From Sphingomonas hankookensis (GTDB lineage: Bacteria > Pseudomonadota > Alphaproteobacteria > Sphingomonadales > Sphingomonadaceae), in the NCBI RefSeq assembly GCF_001619955.1, contig NZ_LQQO01000002.1, positions 55,881 through 119,880 on the forward strand: a stretch of 64,000 bases of DNA. The letters run 5' to 3'. Under the pieces are notes generated by a model. The model searched no databases. It was not told where the DNA came from and saw only the letters and a program-made list of their open reading frames with translations. Positions 43,957 through 53,098 of this stretch are shown here, one piece after another (the first letter of the stretch is position 1; each line of letters starts with the position of its first letter). Position numbers and translations under genes: made by a program.

Positions 43957-45627
43957 ATGGCATCCTCACCCGTAACGACCGCGACCGCGACGCATAGCTC
44001 GCCGTTGTCGATCCCGATCTTTCGCGCCATCTGGATCGCGTCGATGGCATCGAACTTCGGCGGGCTGATCCAGTCGGTCGGCGCGTCGTGGATGATGACG
44101 TCGCTGGCCGCGTCGCCGCAGATGATCGCGCTGGTCCAGGCATCGACCACGCTGCCGATCATGCTGCTGTCGCTCTGGGCCGGGGCGGTCGCCGACAATC
44201 TCGACCGGCGGCGCGTGATGCTGGCCGCGCAGAGCTTCATGCTGACCGTGTCGGTCGCCCTGGCAGTCTGCGCGTGGCTGGGGTGGCTGTCCCCATGGCT
44301 GCTGCTGTCGTTCACCTTTCTGATCGGGTGCGGCACGGCGATCAACGGGCCGGCGTGGCAGGCATCGGTCGGCGACATGGTGCCGCGCAGCGTCCTGCCC
44401 AGCGCGGTCGCTCTCAATTCGATGGGCTTCAACATCGCGCGCAGCGTGGGCCCGGCGTTAGGCGGGGCGATCGTCGCGGCGGCGGGGGCGGCAGCGGCGT
44501 TCCTGACCAATGCGCTCAGCTATATCGGGCTGATCGCGGTGCTGGCGCGGTGGAAGCCGGACTATGCGCCGCGCCTGCTGCCGCGCGAGACGCTGGGCCT
44601 CGCGATGGCGGCGGGGGTTCGCTACGTCCGCATGTCGCCGTCGCTGCGCACGGTGCTGATGCGCGCCGCCCTGTTCGGCATCGCCGCCAGCGCGGTGCCG
44701 GCGATGATGCCGCTGGTCGCGCGCGATCTGGTGACCGGCGGGCCGTTGACCTATGGCGCGCTGCTCGGCGGGTTCGGGGCGGGTGCGGTGCTGGGCGCGC
44801 TGGGCAGCGTGCGGTTGCGGCGGCGCTGGAGCCCGGAGCGGCTGGTGCGGGTCGCGGCCACCGTGCTGGCAAGCGGCGGGGCGATCGTGGCGATCAGCCC
44901 GTGGTTGCCGCTGACGCTGGTCGCGCTGGTGCTGGCCGGGGCGGGGTGGGTGTCGGCGCTCAGCACCTTCAACGTATCGGTCCAGATGGCGGCGCCGCGC
45001 TGGGTCGTGGCGCGGGCACTGGCGCTGTACCAGATGTCGGCGTTCGGCGGGATGACCATCGGCAGCTGGCTGTTCGGATCGCTCGCCGAACGGTCGGGCG
45101 TGCAGGAGGCGTTGCTGGCGGCGGCCGCGGTGCAGATGCTGAGCGTCGTCGCCGGGTTCAGGCTGCCGTTGCGCGATATCGAGACCGCCAATCTCGCCCC
45201 GCGCGGCTGGGAGACGCCGGATACCGAGGTGCCGGTGGAGGCGCGCTCCGGCCCGGTGGTGGTCACGATCGACTATCGCATCGCGCAGGAGGATGTGATG
45301 ACCTTCCTGAGCGTGATGAACGAACGGCGGCGCATCCGGCGGCGCGACGGGGCGCATCACTGGGCGTTGCTGCGCGACCTGAACGATCCCGAGCTGTGGA
45401 TCGAACGCTATCATGTGTCGACCTGGCTCGACTATATCCGCCACAACCAGCGCCGGACCGAGGCGGACCGGGCGAACAGCGAGGCGCTGCTGGCGCTGCA
45501 CCGGGGCGACGGTCCGCCACGCGTGCACCGCATGATCGAGCGCCAGACCGGATCGCTGCCGATCAGCCGTCTGTCCACCCCGCGCGAGATGGCCGATCCG
45601 CTGACCGATCCGACCCGGTCGAACTGA
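43957..45627 (+). CDS. MFS transporter (MFS_3/EntS-like) with C-terminal ABM-like domain
   Basis: The 556-residue protein has a 12-segment MFS part (1-410; FRAIWIASMASNFGGLIQSV, WAGAVADNLDRRRVML, TAINGPAWQASVGDMVPRS) like the EntS/MFS_3 exporters. The C-terminal soluble domain of about 110 residues (VVVTIDYRIAQEDVMTFLSV, WIERYHVSTWLDYIRHNQRR) resembles dimeric alpha/beta-barrel monooxygenases. That domain is part of the full-length MFS_3 architecture, so this is not a new fusion. The substrate is unknown. No clear ribosome site precedes the ATG at 43957. Confidence 0.85.
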   Translation: MASSPVTTATATHSSPLSIPIFRAIWIASMASNFGGLIQSVGASWMMTSLAASPQMIALVQASTTLPIMLLSLWAGAVADNLDRRRVMLAAQSFMLTVSVALAVCAWLGWLSPWLLLSFTFLIGCGTAINGPAWQASVGDMVPRSVLPSAVALNSMGFNIARSVGPALGGAIVAAAGAAAAFLTNALSYIGLIAVLARWKPDYAPRLLPRETLGLAMAAGVRYVRMSPSLRTVLMRAALFGIAASAVPAMMPLVARDLVTGGPLTYGALLGGFGAGAVLGALGSVRLRRRWSPERLVRVAATVLASGGAIVAISPWLPLTLVALVLAGAGWVSALSTFNVSVQMAAPRWVVARALALYQMSAFGGMTIGSWLFGSLAERSGVQEALLAAAAVQMLSVVAGFRLPLRDIETANLAPRGWETPDTEVPVEARSGPVVVTIDYRIAQEDVMTFLSVMNERRRIRRRDGAHHWALLRDLNDPELWIERYHVSTWLDYIRHNQRRTEADRANSEALLALHRGDGPPRVHRMIERQTGSLPISRLSTPREMADPLTDPTRSN

Positions 45628-45735
45628 TATTGAACACTGTTATTTTTATGATAGCTTGACGCGGACGGTTCGAGGCGCGGCTATGCGTGCATGTCCGCGT
45701 CGCGGACCCAGGTTGAACCCGTTTGGGGTAAAGGC

Positions 45736-48700
45736 ATGTCCGCACCCGATTTCTCGCTGCTGACCCGGCGTCGTTACGCACCGTTGTTTACCGTGCAGTT
45801 CCTGACGGCGATGAACGACAATCTGTTGAAGTTCGCGTTGCTGTTCCTCGCCAACTTCACGCTGTACCGCGCCGATCCGGCGAAGGCGGCGACGCTGGCG
45901 ACGGTGTCGACCGGCCTGTTCATCCTGCCCTATTTCCTGTTCTCCGGCCTTGCCGGGCAGATGGCGGATGCGTGGAACAAGGCGTGGCTGATCCGAGCGG
46001 TGAAGGGCGCGGAGATCGCCATCATGGCGCTGGCGCTGGGCGGATTCTGGATCGAATCGGTGCCCGTACTGCTGACCTGCCTGTTCCTGATGGGCGTGCA
46101 TTCGACGATTTTCGGACCGGTCAAATATTCGATCCTACCACAGCATTTGCGCGCGCATGAGCTGATGGGCGGGACAGGGCTAGTCGAGGCGGGGACGTTC
46201 GTCGCGATCCTGACGGGGCAGCTGGTCGGCGGGATCGTTCCGCCATGGGAAGCGGGTGTCGCGGCGTTCGGGTTCGCGGTGCTGGGATTCCTCGCCGCGC
46301 TGGCGGTGCCGAGCGCGCCGTCGGCGGCGCCCGATATGCGGATCGACCTCAATCCGTTTCGCAGCACCTGGGCGATCCTGCGCGCGGCGCATGGCGGGCG
46401 GGGCGTGTGGCTGGCGATCCTGGGGATCAGCTGGTTCTTTTCGGTCGGCGCGGTCGTGCTGTCGGAGTTCGCGCCGCTGGTCGCGGGTACGCTGAACGCC
46501 GCACCGGAGGTGGTGACGCTGTTCCTGGCGGTGTTCAGCCTGTCGGTCGCGGCGGGGTCGCTGCTGGTCAACCGGTTGCTGAAGGGCGAGGTGTCGGCGC
46601 GCTACGTGCCGGTCGCGGCGATCGGGCTGTCGGTGTTCCTGATCGACCTGTGGCTGACCAGCGGGCGGTTCGTAGTGGAGACGCCGGGGGCGGACATCGC
46701 CGCGTTCGTGGCGACGCCGGGCAGCTGGCATCTGCTGGTCGATCTGGCCGGCATCGCGCTGTCGGGCGGGGTGTTCGTGGTGCCGCTCTACGCCATCCTC
46801 CAGACGTGGAGTGCGCCGGAGAAGCGCTCGCAGATCATCGCGGCGAACAATGTCATCAACGCGATCGTCACCGTGCTGATGGTCGCGGTGGTGACGGCGA
46901 TGCTGGCGGGCGGGAGCAGCGTGCCGGGCATCTTCGGGGCGCTGGGGTTCGCCACGCTGTCGATCGCGCTGATCTCGTGCTGGCTGTTGCCGGAGACGGT
47001 GTTCAAGTCCGTCGTGCGGATGCTGCTGCGCATCGCCTATCGCGTGGAGGTGGCGGGGGTCGAGAACATGCCGGCGCCGGGCGAGCGGGCGGTGGTGGTG
47101 GTCAACCATGTGTCGTTCCTCGACGGGCTGCTGCTGGCGGCGTTCCTGCCGGGCAAGCCGACCTTCGCGATCCACAGCCGGTTCGCGCAGGCGTGGTGGA
47201 TGCAGCCGCTGCTGAAACTGTTCGACGCATTCCCGGTCGATCCGACCAACCCGATGTCGGCCAAGGCGATGGTGAAGGCGGTGCGCGAGGGGCGGACTTT
47301 GGTGATCTTCCCCGAGGGGCGGATCACCGTCACCGGCGCGTTGATGAAGATTTTCGACGGCCCCGGCATGGTCGCCGACCGCGCCGATGCGCCGATCGTG
47401 CCGGTCAGGATCGACGGGGCGCAATATAGCCGCTTCTCGCGCCTGAAGGGGAAGGCGCGGCTGCACTGGTTCCCGAAGATCGAGTTGACGGTGCTGCCGC
47501 CGTGCCGGTTCCAGCTGCCCGAGGGGATGAGCGCGCGCGAGCGGCGGGCGATTGCCGGGCGGCGGCTGTACGACGTGATGAGCGAGATGATCTTCGCGAC
47601 GTCGGATACCGACCGCACGCTGTACGACGCGCTGATCGATGCGCGGCACCTGCATGGCGCGGACATGGGCGTGGTCGAGGATGTGCAGCGCGTGCCGCTG
47701 ACCTATGACCGGCTGATAACGGGGACACAGGCGCTGGCACGGCCGCTGGCCGCCGGGACGGCCAAGGGCGAGGCGGTCGGGGTGTTGCTGCCCAACGTCA
47801 ATGGGGTGGTCATCACCTTCTTCGCGTTGCAGGCGACGGGACGGGTGCCGGCGATGCTGAACTATACCGCCGGCCTCGCCAATTTGCGGGCGGCGTGCAC
47901 CTCGGCGCAGATCCGGACGGTCATCACCGCGCGGGCATTCGTCAGCCAAGCGAAGCTGGGCGAGGTCGTTGCCGGGCTGGCCGGGGAGGGGATCAAGGTC
48001 CGCTATCTGGAGGATATCCGGGAGACGATCGGCGCGGGGGCGAAGATCATGGCGCTGGTCCGGTCGCGGATGGCGGGGCGGTTGCACCGGCGGCAGCGGG
48101 TGGCAGCGGACGCGCCCGCCGTCATCCTGTTCACCAGCGGGTCGGAGGGGGTGCCGAAGGGGGTGGTGCTGACCCATCGCAACCTGCTGAGCAACTGTCT
48201 GCAGCTGTCGTCGCGGATCGATTTCAACCGGGCGGACGTGGTACTGAACGCGCTGCCGGTATTCCACAGCTTCGGGTTGACCGGGGGTACGTTGCTGCCG
48301 GTGCTGTCGGGGGTGAAGACGGTGCTGTATCCCAGCCCGCTGCATTACCGGATCGTGCCGGCGCTGGCCTATGATGCCAATGCGACAATCCTGTTCGGGA
48401 CCGACACCTTCCTGTCGGGCTATGCGCGGATGGCGCATGGCTATGATTTCTATGCGCTGCGCTACATCTTTGCGGGCGCGGAGCGGGTGCGGCCGGAGAC
48501 GCGGGCGGTCTATGCCGAGAAGTTCGGGCTGCGCATCATGGAGGGCTATGGCGCGACCGAGGCGGCGCCGGTGATCGCGGTCAACACGCCGATGCACTTC
48601 AAGGCGGGGAGCGTCGGGCGGCTGCTGCCGGGGATCGAGGCGCGGCTGGAGCCGGTGCCGGGGATCGCGGAGGGCGCAAGGCTGGCGATCCGGGGGGCGA

Positions 48701-49131
48701 ACGTGATGGCGGGGTATCTGAAGGTCGAGGCGCCGGGCGTGGTACAGCCGCCGGAGGAGGGCTGGCACGATACCGGCGACATCGTGACGATCGACGAGGC
48801 GGGGTTCGTCACGATCCGCGGGCGGGCCAAGCGCTTCGCCAAGATCGGCGGCGAGATGGTGTCGTTGCCGGCGGTCGAGGGCTATGCGGCGAAGGTCTGG
48901 CCGGGGGCGGAACATGCGGTGGTGACCCGACCGGATGCGAGGAAGGGCGAGCAGCTGGTGCTGTTCACGACGCAGGCCGGGGCGGCGGCGGGAGAGCTGT
49001 CGGCGTGGGGCCGGGCGAACGGGGTGTCCGAACTGGCGCTGCCGCGCGACGTGCGGATGGTGGATGCGCTGCCGGTGCTGGGCACGGGGAAGCTGGATTA
49101 TGTGACGATGGGGGCGATGGCCGCCGGGTAG
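45736..49131 (+). CDS. LplT-PlsC-Aas fusion: lysophospholipid transport and acylation
   Basis: The 1131-residue protein joins three functions split between lplT and aas in E. coli: an MFS flippase domain (1-430; FTVQFLTAMNDNLLKFALLF), a PlsC acyltransferase domain with HX4D at H458 (NHVSFLDG) and FPEGRITVTG, and an AMP-binding acyl-ACP/CoA synthetase domain (about 620-1130; ILFTSGSEGVPKGVVLTHRN near 796, MEGYGATEAAPV). It should import lysophospholipid and re-acylate it in the inner membrane. The ATG at 45736 with AAGG upstream gives the natural MFS start; a longer frame to 45691 is not needed. Confidence 0.93.
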   Translation: MSAPDFSLLTRRRYAPLFTVQFLTAMNDNLLKFALLFLANFTLYRADPAKAATLATVSTGLFILPYFLFSGLAGQMADAWNKAWLIRAVKGAEIAIMALALGGFWIESVPVLLTCLFLMGVHSTIFGPVKYSILPQHLRAHELMGGTGLVEAGTFVAILTGQLVGGIVPPWEAGVAAFGFAVLGFLAALAVPSAPSAAPDMRIDLNPFRSTWAILRAAHGGRGVWLAILGISWFFSVGAVVLSEFAPLVAGTLNAAPEVVTLFLAVFSLSVAAGSLLVNRLLKGEVSARYVPVAAIGLSVFLIDLWLTSGRFVVETPGADIAAFVATPGSWHLLVDLAGIALSGGVFVVPLYAILQTWSAPEKRSQIIAANNVINAIVTVLMVAVVTAMLAGGSSVPGIFGALGFATLSIALISCWLLPETVFKSVVRMLLRIAYRVEVAGVENMPAPGERAVVVVNHVSFLDGLLLAAFLPGKPTFAIHSRFAQAWWMQPLLKLFDAFPVDPTNPMSAKAMVKAVREGRTLVIFPEGRITVTGALMKIFDGPGMVADRADAPIVPVRIDGAQYSRFSRLKGKARLHWFPKIELTVLPPCRFQLPEGMSARERRAIAGRRLYDVMSEMIFATSDTDRTLYDALIDARHLHGADMGVVEDVQRVPLTYDRLITGTQALARPLAAGTAKGEAVGVLLPNVNGVVITFFALQATGRVPAMLNYTAGLANLRAACTSAQIRTVITARAFVSQAKLGEVVAGLAGEGIKVRYLEDIRETIGAGAKIMALVRSRMAGRLHRRQRVAADAPAVILFTSGSEGVPKGVVLTHRNLLSNCLQLSSRIDFNRADVVLNALPVFHSFGLTGGTLLPVLSGVKTVLYPSPLHYRIVPALAYDANATILFGTDTFLSGYARMAHGYDFYALRYIFAGAERVRPETRAVYAEKFGLRIMEGYGATEAAPVIAVNTPMHFKAGSVGRLLPGIEARLEPVPGIAEGARLAIRGANVMAGYLKVEAPGVVQPPEEGWHDTGDIVTIDEAGFVTIRGRAKRFAKIGGEMVSLPAVEGYAAKVWPGAEHAVVTRPDARKGEQLVLFTTQAGAAAGELSAWGRANGVSELALPRDVRMVDALPVLGTGKLDYVTMGAMAAG

Positions 49132-49481
49132 CGCGGAAGTTGGCGAAGGTTGCGGTGCGTTCGGTTTTTGTCGGGGGTGGTTTCGTTTTATTTCAAAGGG
49201 TTGGGTGTAACCTTTGCGCTGGAAGTTGACGCTTTGTGTGTTTGTCGCCGGTATGGGGTGGCGATGAGGGGGCGGGGACGATGAGAAGGAGCGGGGTGGA
49301 GTTTGGCACCGTGTTCCGTTGTAGGAAAGGGTGGGGCCGGGTTCTCGACGGACGCTTCTCGACTGGCTCGAAGCTGCTCGAACTGAACGGTTTTCTTTGT
49401 CGTGGGGTGCCGATTTTAACCGGCACCGCCGAAGAAGAAGCGGGACCCCGGGTCAAGCCCGGGGTGACGAAAAGGCAGTCT
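49132..49481. other. Intergenic region with half repeats, no gene seen
   Basis: The 350-bp gap between convergent genes is less GC-rich at its left side. It holds a TGTAGGAAAGGG block (about 49321-49332) like the right end of the mosaic repeat, half of a TTCGAGC repeat (49339-49391) and a half REP (49433-49469). No credible ORF. Confidence 0.55.
49433..49469. repeat. REP half unit
   Basis: One arm (AAGAAGCGGGACCCCGGGTC, then AAGCCCGGGGTGACG), ending 13 bp before the DUF4139 stop codon. Preceded by half of a TTCGAGC repeat. Confidence 0.8.
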
Positions 49482-51167
49482 TCAATACCGATAGTCGAGC
49501 GTTGCGGTGTCACCGGGGGCGACCGTCACCCGCCAGGTCATGATGCCGTCGATCCGCTCCAGCCCGGCGGCTTCCACCTTCCCGCCGGGATAGCCGATCG
49601 GCAGTTCGACATCGACCGGCACGGCGCGGGTGTTGGTGACGGTCAGGCGGGCGGACTGGTTGGGGAGCGGGGTCTGGGTGACGAGCACCTGCCGGCTGGT
49701 GCCGGCGCCGATCAGCAGCGTTTCGCCTTCCGCCCGGTCGGTCATCGTGCCGGTGCCGACCAGCAGCGACGTGTCACCATGCGCGGCGTAGAGCGCGGTG
49801 GTGCCGGCGGGGAGCGGGATGCCGAGACCGTCGGCCTTTTCGTTGCGGACGCGCAGCACGATGTCGACCGCGCCGGCCTCGATCGGCTGGGCTACGGCCA
49901 CGCGGCGGCGATAGACGCGGGTATAGGCGACGCCGTCCTGCCGCAGCAGCGCGACCTGCTTCTGGCCCTTTGTCGCGACGGTGGCGCGGCCGGGCACGCG
50001 GTAGAGCTTCACGTCGCCCAGATTTTCCGGGGCGGGCGGTGCCGGCGGTGCCGGTGTCTCGACCACCATCGGCGGCGGCGGCGGTGGGGGGATGCCCATG
50101 CGCGCGCCGGTCACGATGATCTCTTCGGCCGCCTCGAACGTCCGCATCTGTAGATCGGAGGTCGTCGTGCCGAGCGGATAGCAGCGCAGTTGCAGCCGGG
50201 TCGCCGCCGCTTCGAGCGGGGCGACCCATTGCCGGTTCAGCCGCCCGGCAACGACCTGCACCTCGGCATCGGCGAACCCCTCCGCATTGCCGTTGGCGAG
50301 CGTGGTCCACGCGAACAGGTCGAGTCGGTCGCCCCTGAGCGTGCCGACATAGCTGGCCGACCAGTCGAAGCCGGTGGCGAGATAGGACAGGCGCACGGTA
50401 ACGGTGCGGCGCGACGGGCTGTCGGTGGTGACGCTCAGGACCGGCTTGGCGGCGAGGTCGGCGGGCACGCGCGCATATTTCAGGCTGTCGGCGAGGCCCG
50501 CGCAGCCGAGCGCCTCCACGCCGTTGGGCGTGCGGACGACCACGCCGCCGGTCGGGCCGGACAGGATCGTCGCCTCCTCGTCGCGCATCACGCCGCTCGC
50601 GCGGTCGGTGCGGCGCAGCGTCACGCGGTTGCCGAGCGTGCCGTCGACCAAGGCGGCGGGCGAAAGGAGGCGGGCGTCGCGGTTCTTTTCGACCGTGCCG
50701 CCGGGCAGACCGTCGACGACCGCGCTGACGGGGATGATGCCGCCCGCGACCCCTTCGAATCGGAGCACGGCGCGACCGCGCGGCAGGGTGATGCGACGGG
50801 TTTCGGTGACCAGCGCATAGCCTTGCGGGTTGCGGACATCGACCGGCTGGCGCGCGGGGCGATAGGGCGCGCGGTAGAGGGTGACGGCGATGCTGGCCGG
50901 GGCGGGGGAGGTGATGGTGGTGGGTGACGGGGCGTCGGTGATGGTGATGCGGCGGTTTTCGCCGAGGGCGCCCGCGCCGCTGCCGACCCGCACCCCGGCG
51001 GAGGCCGGGGTCCAGTGGGGTGAGGGTTGCGATCCCGCACCGGCGTCCGCCGACTGGGCCTTCGCCGGGGTGCGGGTGAGTGGGGTGTCGCGTGCCGTGA
51101 GGGGCGTGGTGGCGGTTGCTAGCAGGGACAGGGTCAGGGCGGTGCGCCACTTAGCCTGCCCTGCCAT
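49482..51167 (-). CDS. DUF4139 domain protein, paralogue 1, with repeat-encoded peptide
   Basis: The 561-residue protein has a hydrophobic N-terminus (ALTLSLLATATTPLTA) consistent with export, an N-terminal beta domain, and a C-terminal DUF4139 domain (TLSYLATG-like RLSYLATGFDWSASYVGTLR, ending MTWRVTVAPGDTATLDYRY). A proline run IPPPPPPPM lies mid-protein. Residues 51-60 (HWTPASAGVR) are encoded by a half palindromic repeat at 50985-51020. Family function is unknown; members are periplasmic or surface beta proteins. The ATG at 51167 lies next to an inverted repeat whose GGGGA may serve as ribosome site. A second DUF4139 gene is upstream. Confidence 0.82.
   Translation of the reverse strand: MAGQAKWRTALTLSLLATATTPLTARDTPLTRTPAKAQSADAGAGSQPSPHWTPASAGVRVGSGAGALGENRRITITDAPSPTTITSPAPASIAVTLYRAPYRPARQPVDVRNPQGYALVTETRRITLPRGRAVLRFEGVAGGIIPVSAVVDGLPGGTVEKNRDARLLSPAALVDGTLGNRVTLRRTDRASGVMRDEEATILSGPTGGVVVRTPNGVEALGCAGLADSLKYARVPADLAAKPVLSVTTDSPSRRTVTVRLSYLATGFDWSASYVGTLRGDRLDLFAWTTLANGNAEGFADAEVQVVAGRLNRQWVAPLEAAATRLQLRCYPLGTTTSDLQMRTFEAAEEIIVTGARMGIPPPPPPPMVVETPAPPAPPAPENLGDVKLYRVPGRATVATKGQKQVALLRQDGVAYTRVYRRRVAVAQPIEAGAVDIVLRVRNEKADGLGIPLPAGTTALYAAHGDTSLLVGTGTMTDRAEGETLLIGAGTSRQVLVTQTPLPNQSARLTVTNTRAVPVDVELPIGYPGGKVEAAGLERIDGIMTWRVTVAPGDTATLDYRY
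50985..51020. repeat. Palindromic half repeat inside the DUF4139 gene
   Basis: The core CACCCCGGCGGAGGCCGGGG (continuing TCCAGTGG) matches one arm of the CCCCCGCGCAGGCGGGGG type found next to this gene and near 34698. It is read in frame without stops. Confidence 0.7.
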
Positions 51168-51170
51168 TGC

Positions 51171-51254
51171 GTATCCCCGCGCAGGTGGGGGGGCAGAGCC
51201 AAGCCAGCCGGCGTCTGCGTCAACCAACCCTGGATCCCCGCCTGCGCGGGGGTA
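51171..51254. repeat. Inverted repeat between the two DUF4139 genes
   Basis: Arms ATCCCCGCGCAGGTGGGGGG and, inverted, CTGGATCCCCGCCTGCGCGG (continuing GGGTAC) make the same palindrome type as 34698-34780. It separates two tandem leftward genes. Confidence 0.75.
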
Positions 51255-51310
51255 CGGCAATGGGCGGGGCGGGCGGTCGTTCGCCTGTCGCAACCGGCGC
51301 GGCCTGCGCA

Positions 51311-52726
51311 TCAGAAGCGGGTGTCGAAGGTCGCGGTGACGGTGGCCGATCCGTTGGCCGGGACCGGCACCTGCCACACCGCCTGTCCGGCGTCGCTGCG
51401 CTTGCTGGGGCGGCTCTGTTCGGTGATGCGGGTGTCGGTCCAGTCGAGCCCGGCCTGCGCCAGTTCGACGCTCACGGCGGCGGGGGTCGCGTTGGTGAGC
51501 GTGTAGCGCATCTTCGTCTGCCAGCGGCTGGCGTTGATGCGGGTGCGGCTTTCGACCACGGCGCGCACCTTCACGTCGAAGGCGTCGCCGGTGGCGAGCG
51601 CGATCTTCGACCCTTGCGGCGTATGGTCGATCGCGGCTTCGCCGGTGAATTGCGGCTGGCCGCGCGCGTCGCGCATATAGACGCGGATCGTGCCGGCGGG
51701 TAGTGCGTCCCCGAGGCCGCCCTTCGCCGCATTGCTGAACCGCACGATGCTCTGCGCGCTTGACGGCTGCTCCGTGGTGCCGAGCCAGTTGTTGACGAAG
51801 CGATAGCCGGTGGTCGCGGCCGCACCCTTGACGTCGAGGAAGCTGACCTGCTTGGTCTGTTTGTCGGCGATCGTCGTGCGTTCGGGCAGCGGATAGAGGT
51901 AGAAATCGCCCAGCTGCTCGCGGTTCGCGGTTTCGGTGCCGGGCTGCATCACCGGCCGGGGGCGGCGCGGGCGGCGGGGGCGGTAGTCGTTGTCGTCGTC
52001 CTCCGACCCGACCTCTCCGGCGACCAACAGGGTGCGCGCGTTGGTGAAGGTGGTGCCGGTGTTGTTGGTGAGCGTCACCCAGCCCTGTACGTCGATCGTG
52101 CCGCTCTTGCGGTCGAGCAGCGCGACATAATCGGCTTTCCAGCTGAGGCCCCGGCTGAGGTAGGAGAGCGTTGCCGCTCGGGTGCCCGAGCGGCTGCTGT
52201 CGAGCGTCACCGACAGGGTCGGGCGGGCGCGCAGCGACGGCGGGACCTTGTCGAAGATCGCGCGGACCGGCAGGCCGTCGTCGCGCAGTACCTCGATCCG
52301 CTCGCCGATCTGGAGGACGACGCCGCCGTTCACCGCCAGCACCTTGGCGCGTTCGCGGGTTTCCGCGCCGGTCGCGGGGTTGGTGCGCAGCAGGGTGATG
52401 GTTTCGCCGACCGCCTTCTCCATCAGGCTGGAGGGGGAGAGCAGGTCGAAGTCGAAATTCTGTTCGACGATCCGCGCGTCGGGCACGGCGAGCGAGACGG
52501 TTTCGGGGCGGATCTGTGCGCTGACGTCGGGAAAATCCTGTCGCACCGTGCCGGTGTTCAGCGGCAACGCTCGGACGTCCTGGATCAGCGCAACGTCGCC
52601 ATTGTAGATGGTGACCGAGACGTCGCCTTGCGCCGAGGGAGCGATGGCGGGCGGGGTGGCGGCGTCCTGCGCCAGTGCGGGCAGGGGGGCGAGGAGGCTC
52701 GCCAGCAGCAGCCAGTTCGGTTTCAT
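51311..52726 (-). CDS. DUF4139 domain protein, paralogue 2
   Basis: The 471-residue protein has a signal peptide (MKPNWLLLASLLAPLPALAQ, cleavage after ALA). The mature domain starts VSVTIYNGDVALIQDVRALP and continues as beta sandwich; DUF4139 marks are ATLSYLSRGLSWKADYVALL and the C-terminus VPVPANGSATVTATFDTRF. A polar linker has DDDNDYRPRRPRRPRP. Function unknown; tandem arrangement with paralogue 1 suggests a duplicated exported pair. GGGGGA precedes the ATG at 52726. Confidence 0.87.
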   Translation of the reverse strand: MKPNWLLLASLLAPLPALAQDAATPPAIAPSAQGDVSVTIYNGDVALIQDVRALPLNTGTVRQDFPDVSAQIRPETVSLAVPDARIVEQNFDFDLLSPSSLMEKAVGETITLLRTNPATGAETRERAKVLAVNGGVVLQIGERIEVLRDDGLPVRAIFDKVPPSLRARPTLSVTLDSSRSGTRAATLSYLSRGLSWKADYVALLDRKSGTIDVQGWVTLTNNTGTTFTNARTLLVAGEVGSEDDDNDYRPRRPRRPRPVMQPGTETANREQLGDFYLYPLPERTTIADKQTKQVSFLDVKGAAATTGYRFVNNWLGTTEQPSSAQSIVRFSNAAKGGLGDALPAGTIRVYMRDARGQPQFTGEAAIDHTPQGSKIALATGDAFDVKVRAVVESRTRINASRWQTKMRYTLTNATPAAVSVELAQAGLDWTDTRITEQSRPSKRSDAGQAVWQVPVPANGSATVTATFDTRF

Positions 52727-52821
52727 GTGTGTCCCCCGTTGTTTGGGGGGAGTGTGGCGGGGGAGTGTTGCGTTGGCAAGACGGGGGGTGTCCGCCGCTT
52801 GACCTATTCCCCCTGGCCCCT

Positions 52822-52944
52822 CCGTTTGCTTCGAGCGCAGGTTCGAGCCTGTCGAGAACCGAAGTCGAGAAGGCGTTGCCCCAAGCGAGCAAGTTCTCGA
52901 CGGACGCTTCTCGACAAGCTCGAAGCTGCTCGAACCGAACGGGG
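52822..52944. repeat. TTCGAGC-type palindromic repeat, full copy
   Basis: Nearly identical to 37264-37386, including GAGAAGG-GTTGCCCCAAGCGA and AGTTCTCGACGGACG in the centre. Confidence 0.88.
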
Positions 52945-52969
52945 TGGGTGGGGTGACGGTGTTACCCTG

Positions 52970-53083
52970 CCGTTCGTCCTGAGTAGCCGCTGAGCGAAGT
53001 CGAAGCGGCGTATCGAAGGACCGTCGCAGGTGCTTCGATACGAGCCTTCGACTTCGCTCAGTCGCTACTCAGCATGAACGGCC
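52970..53083. repeat. CTGAGTAGC...CTTCGATAC palindromic pair
   Basis: CCGTTCGTCCTGAGTAGC with CGAAGTCGAAGCGGCGTATC on the left and, inverted, GCTTCGATACGAGCCTTCGA with CGCTACTCAGCATGAACGG on the right. Single copy in this window; similar repeats are common in many proteobacteria. Confidence 0.75.
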
Positions 53084-53098
53084 GGGGGGGGGCTGCGC

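Larger units (their letters stand above)
52727..53098. other. Intergenic region with two repeat types, no gene seen
   Basis: The 372-bp gap between two leftward genes has a full TTCGAGC repeat (52822-52944) and a different palindromic pair (52970-53083). No credible ORF. Confidence 0.6.

Noticed and set aside
46180..48915. Minus-strand ORF of 911 residues opposite the LplT-PlsC-Aas gene
   Set aside because: Same reason: shadow of a well-supported gene, His/Arg/Asp-rich with no recognisable domain.
49482..52892. A single 1136-residue DUF4139 protein
   Set aside because: The frame is open, but the second DUF4139 gene has its own signal peptide, start and frame. The upstream part of the long frame is shadow sequence, so two genes are called.
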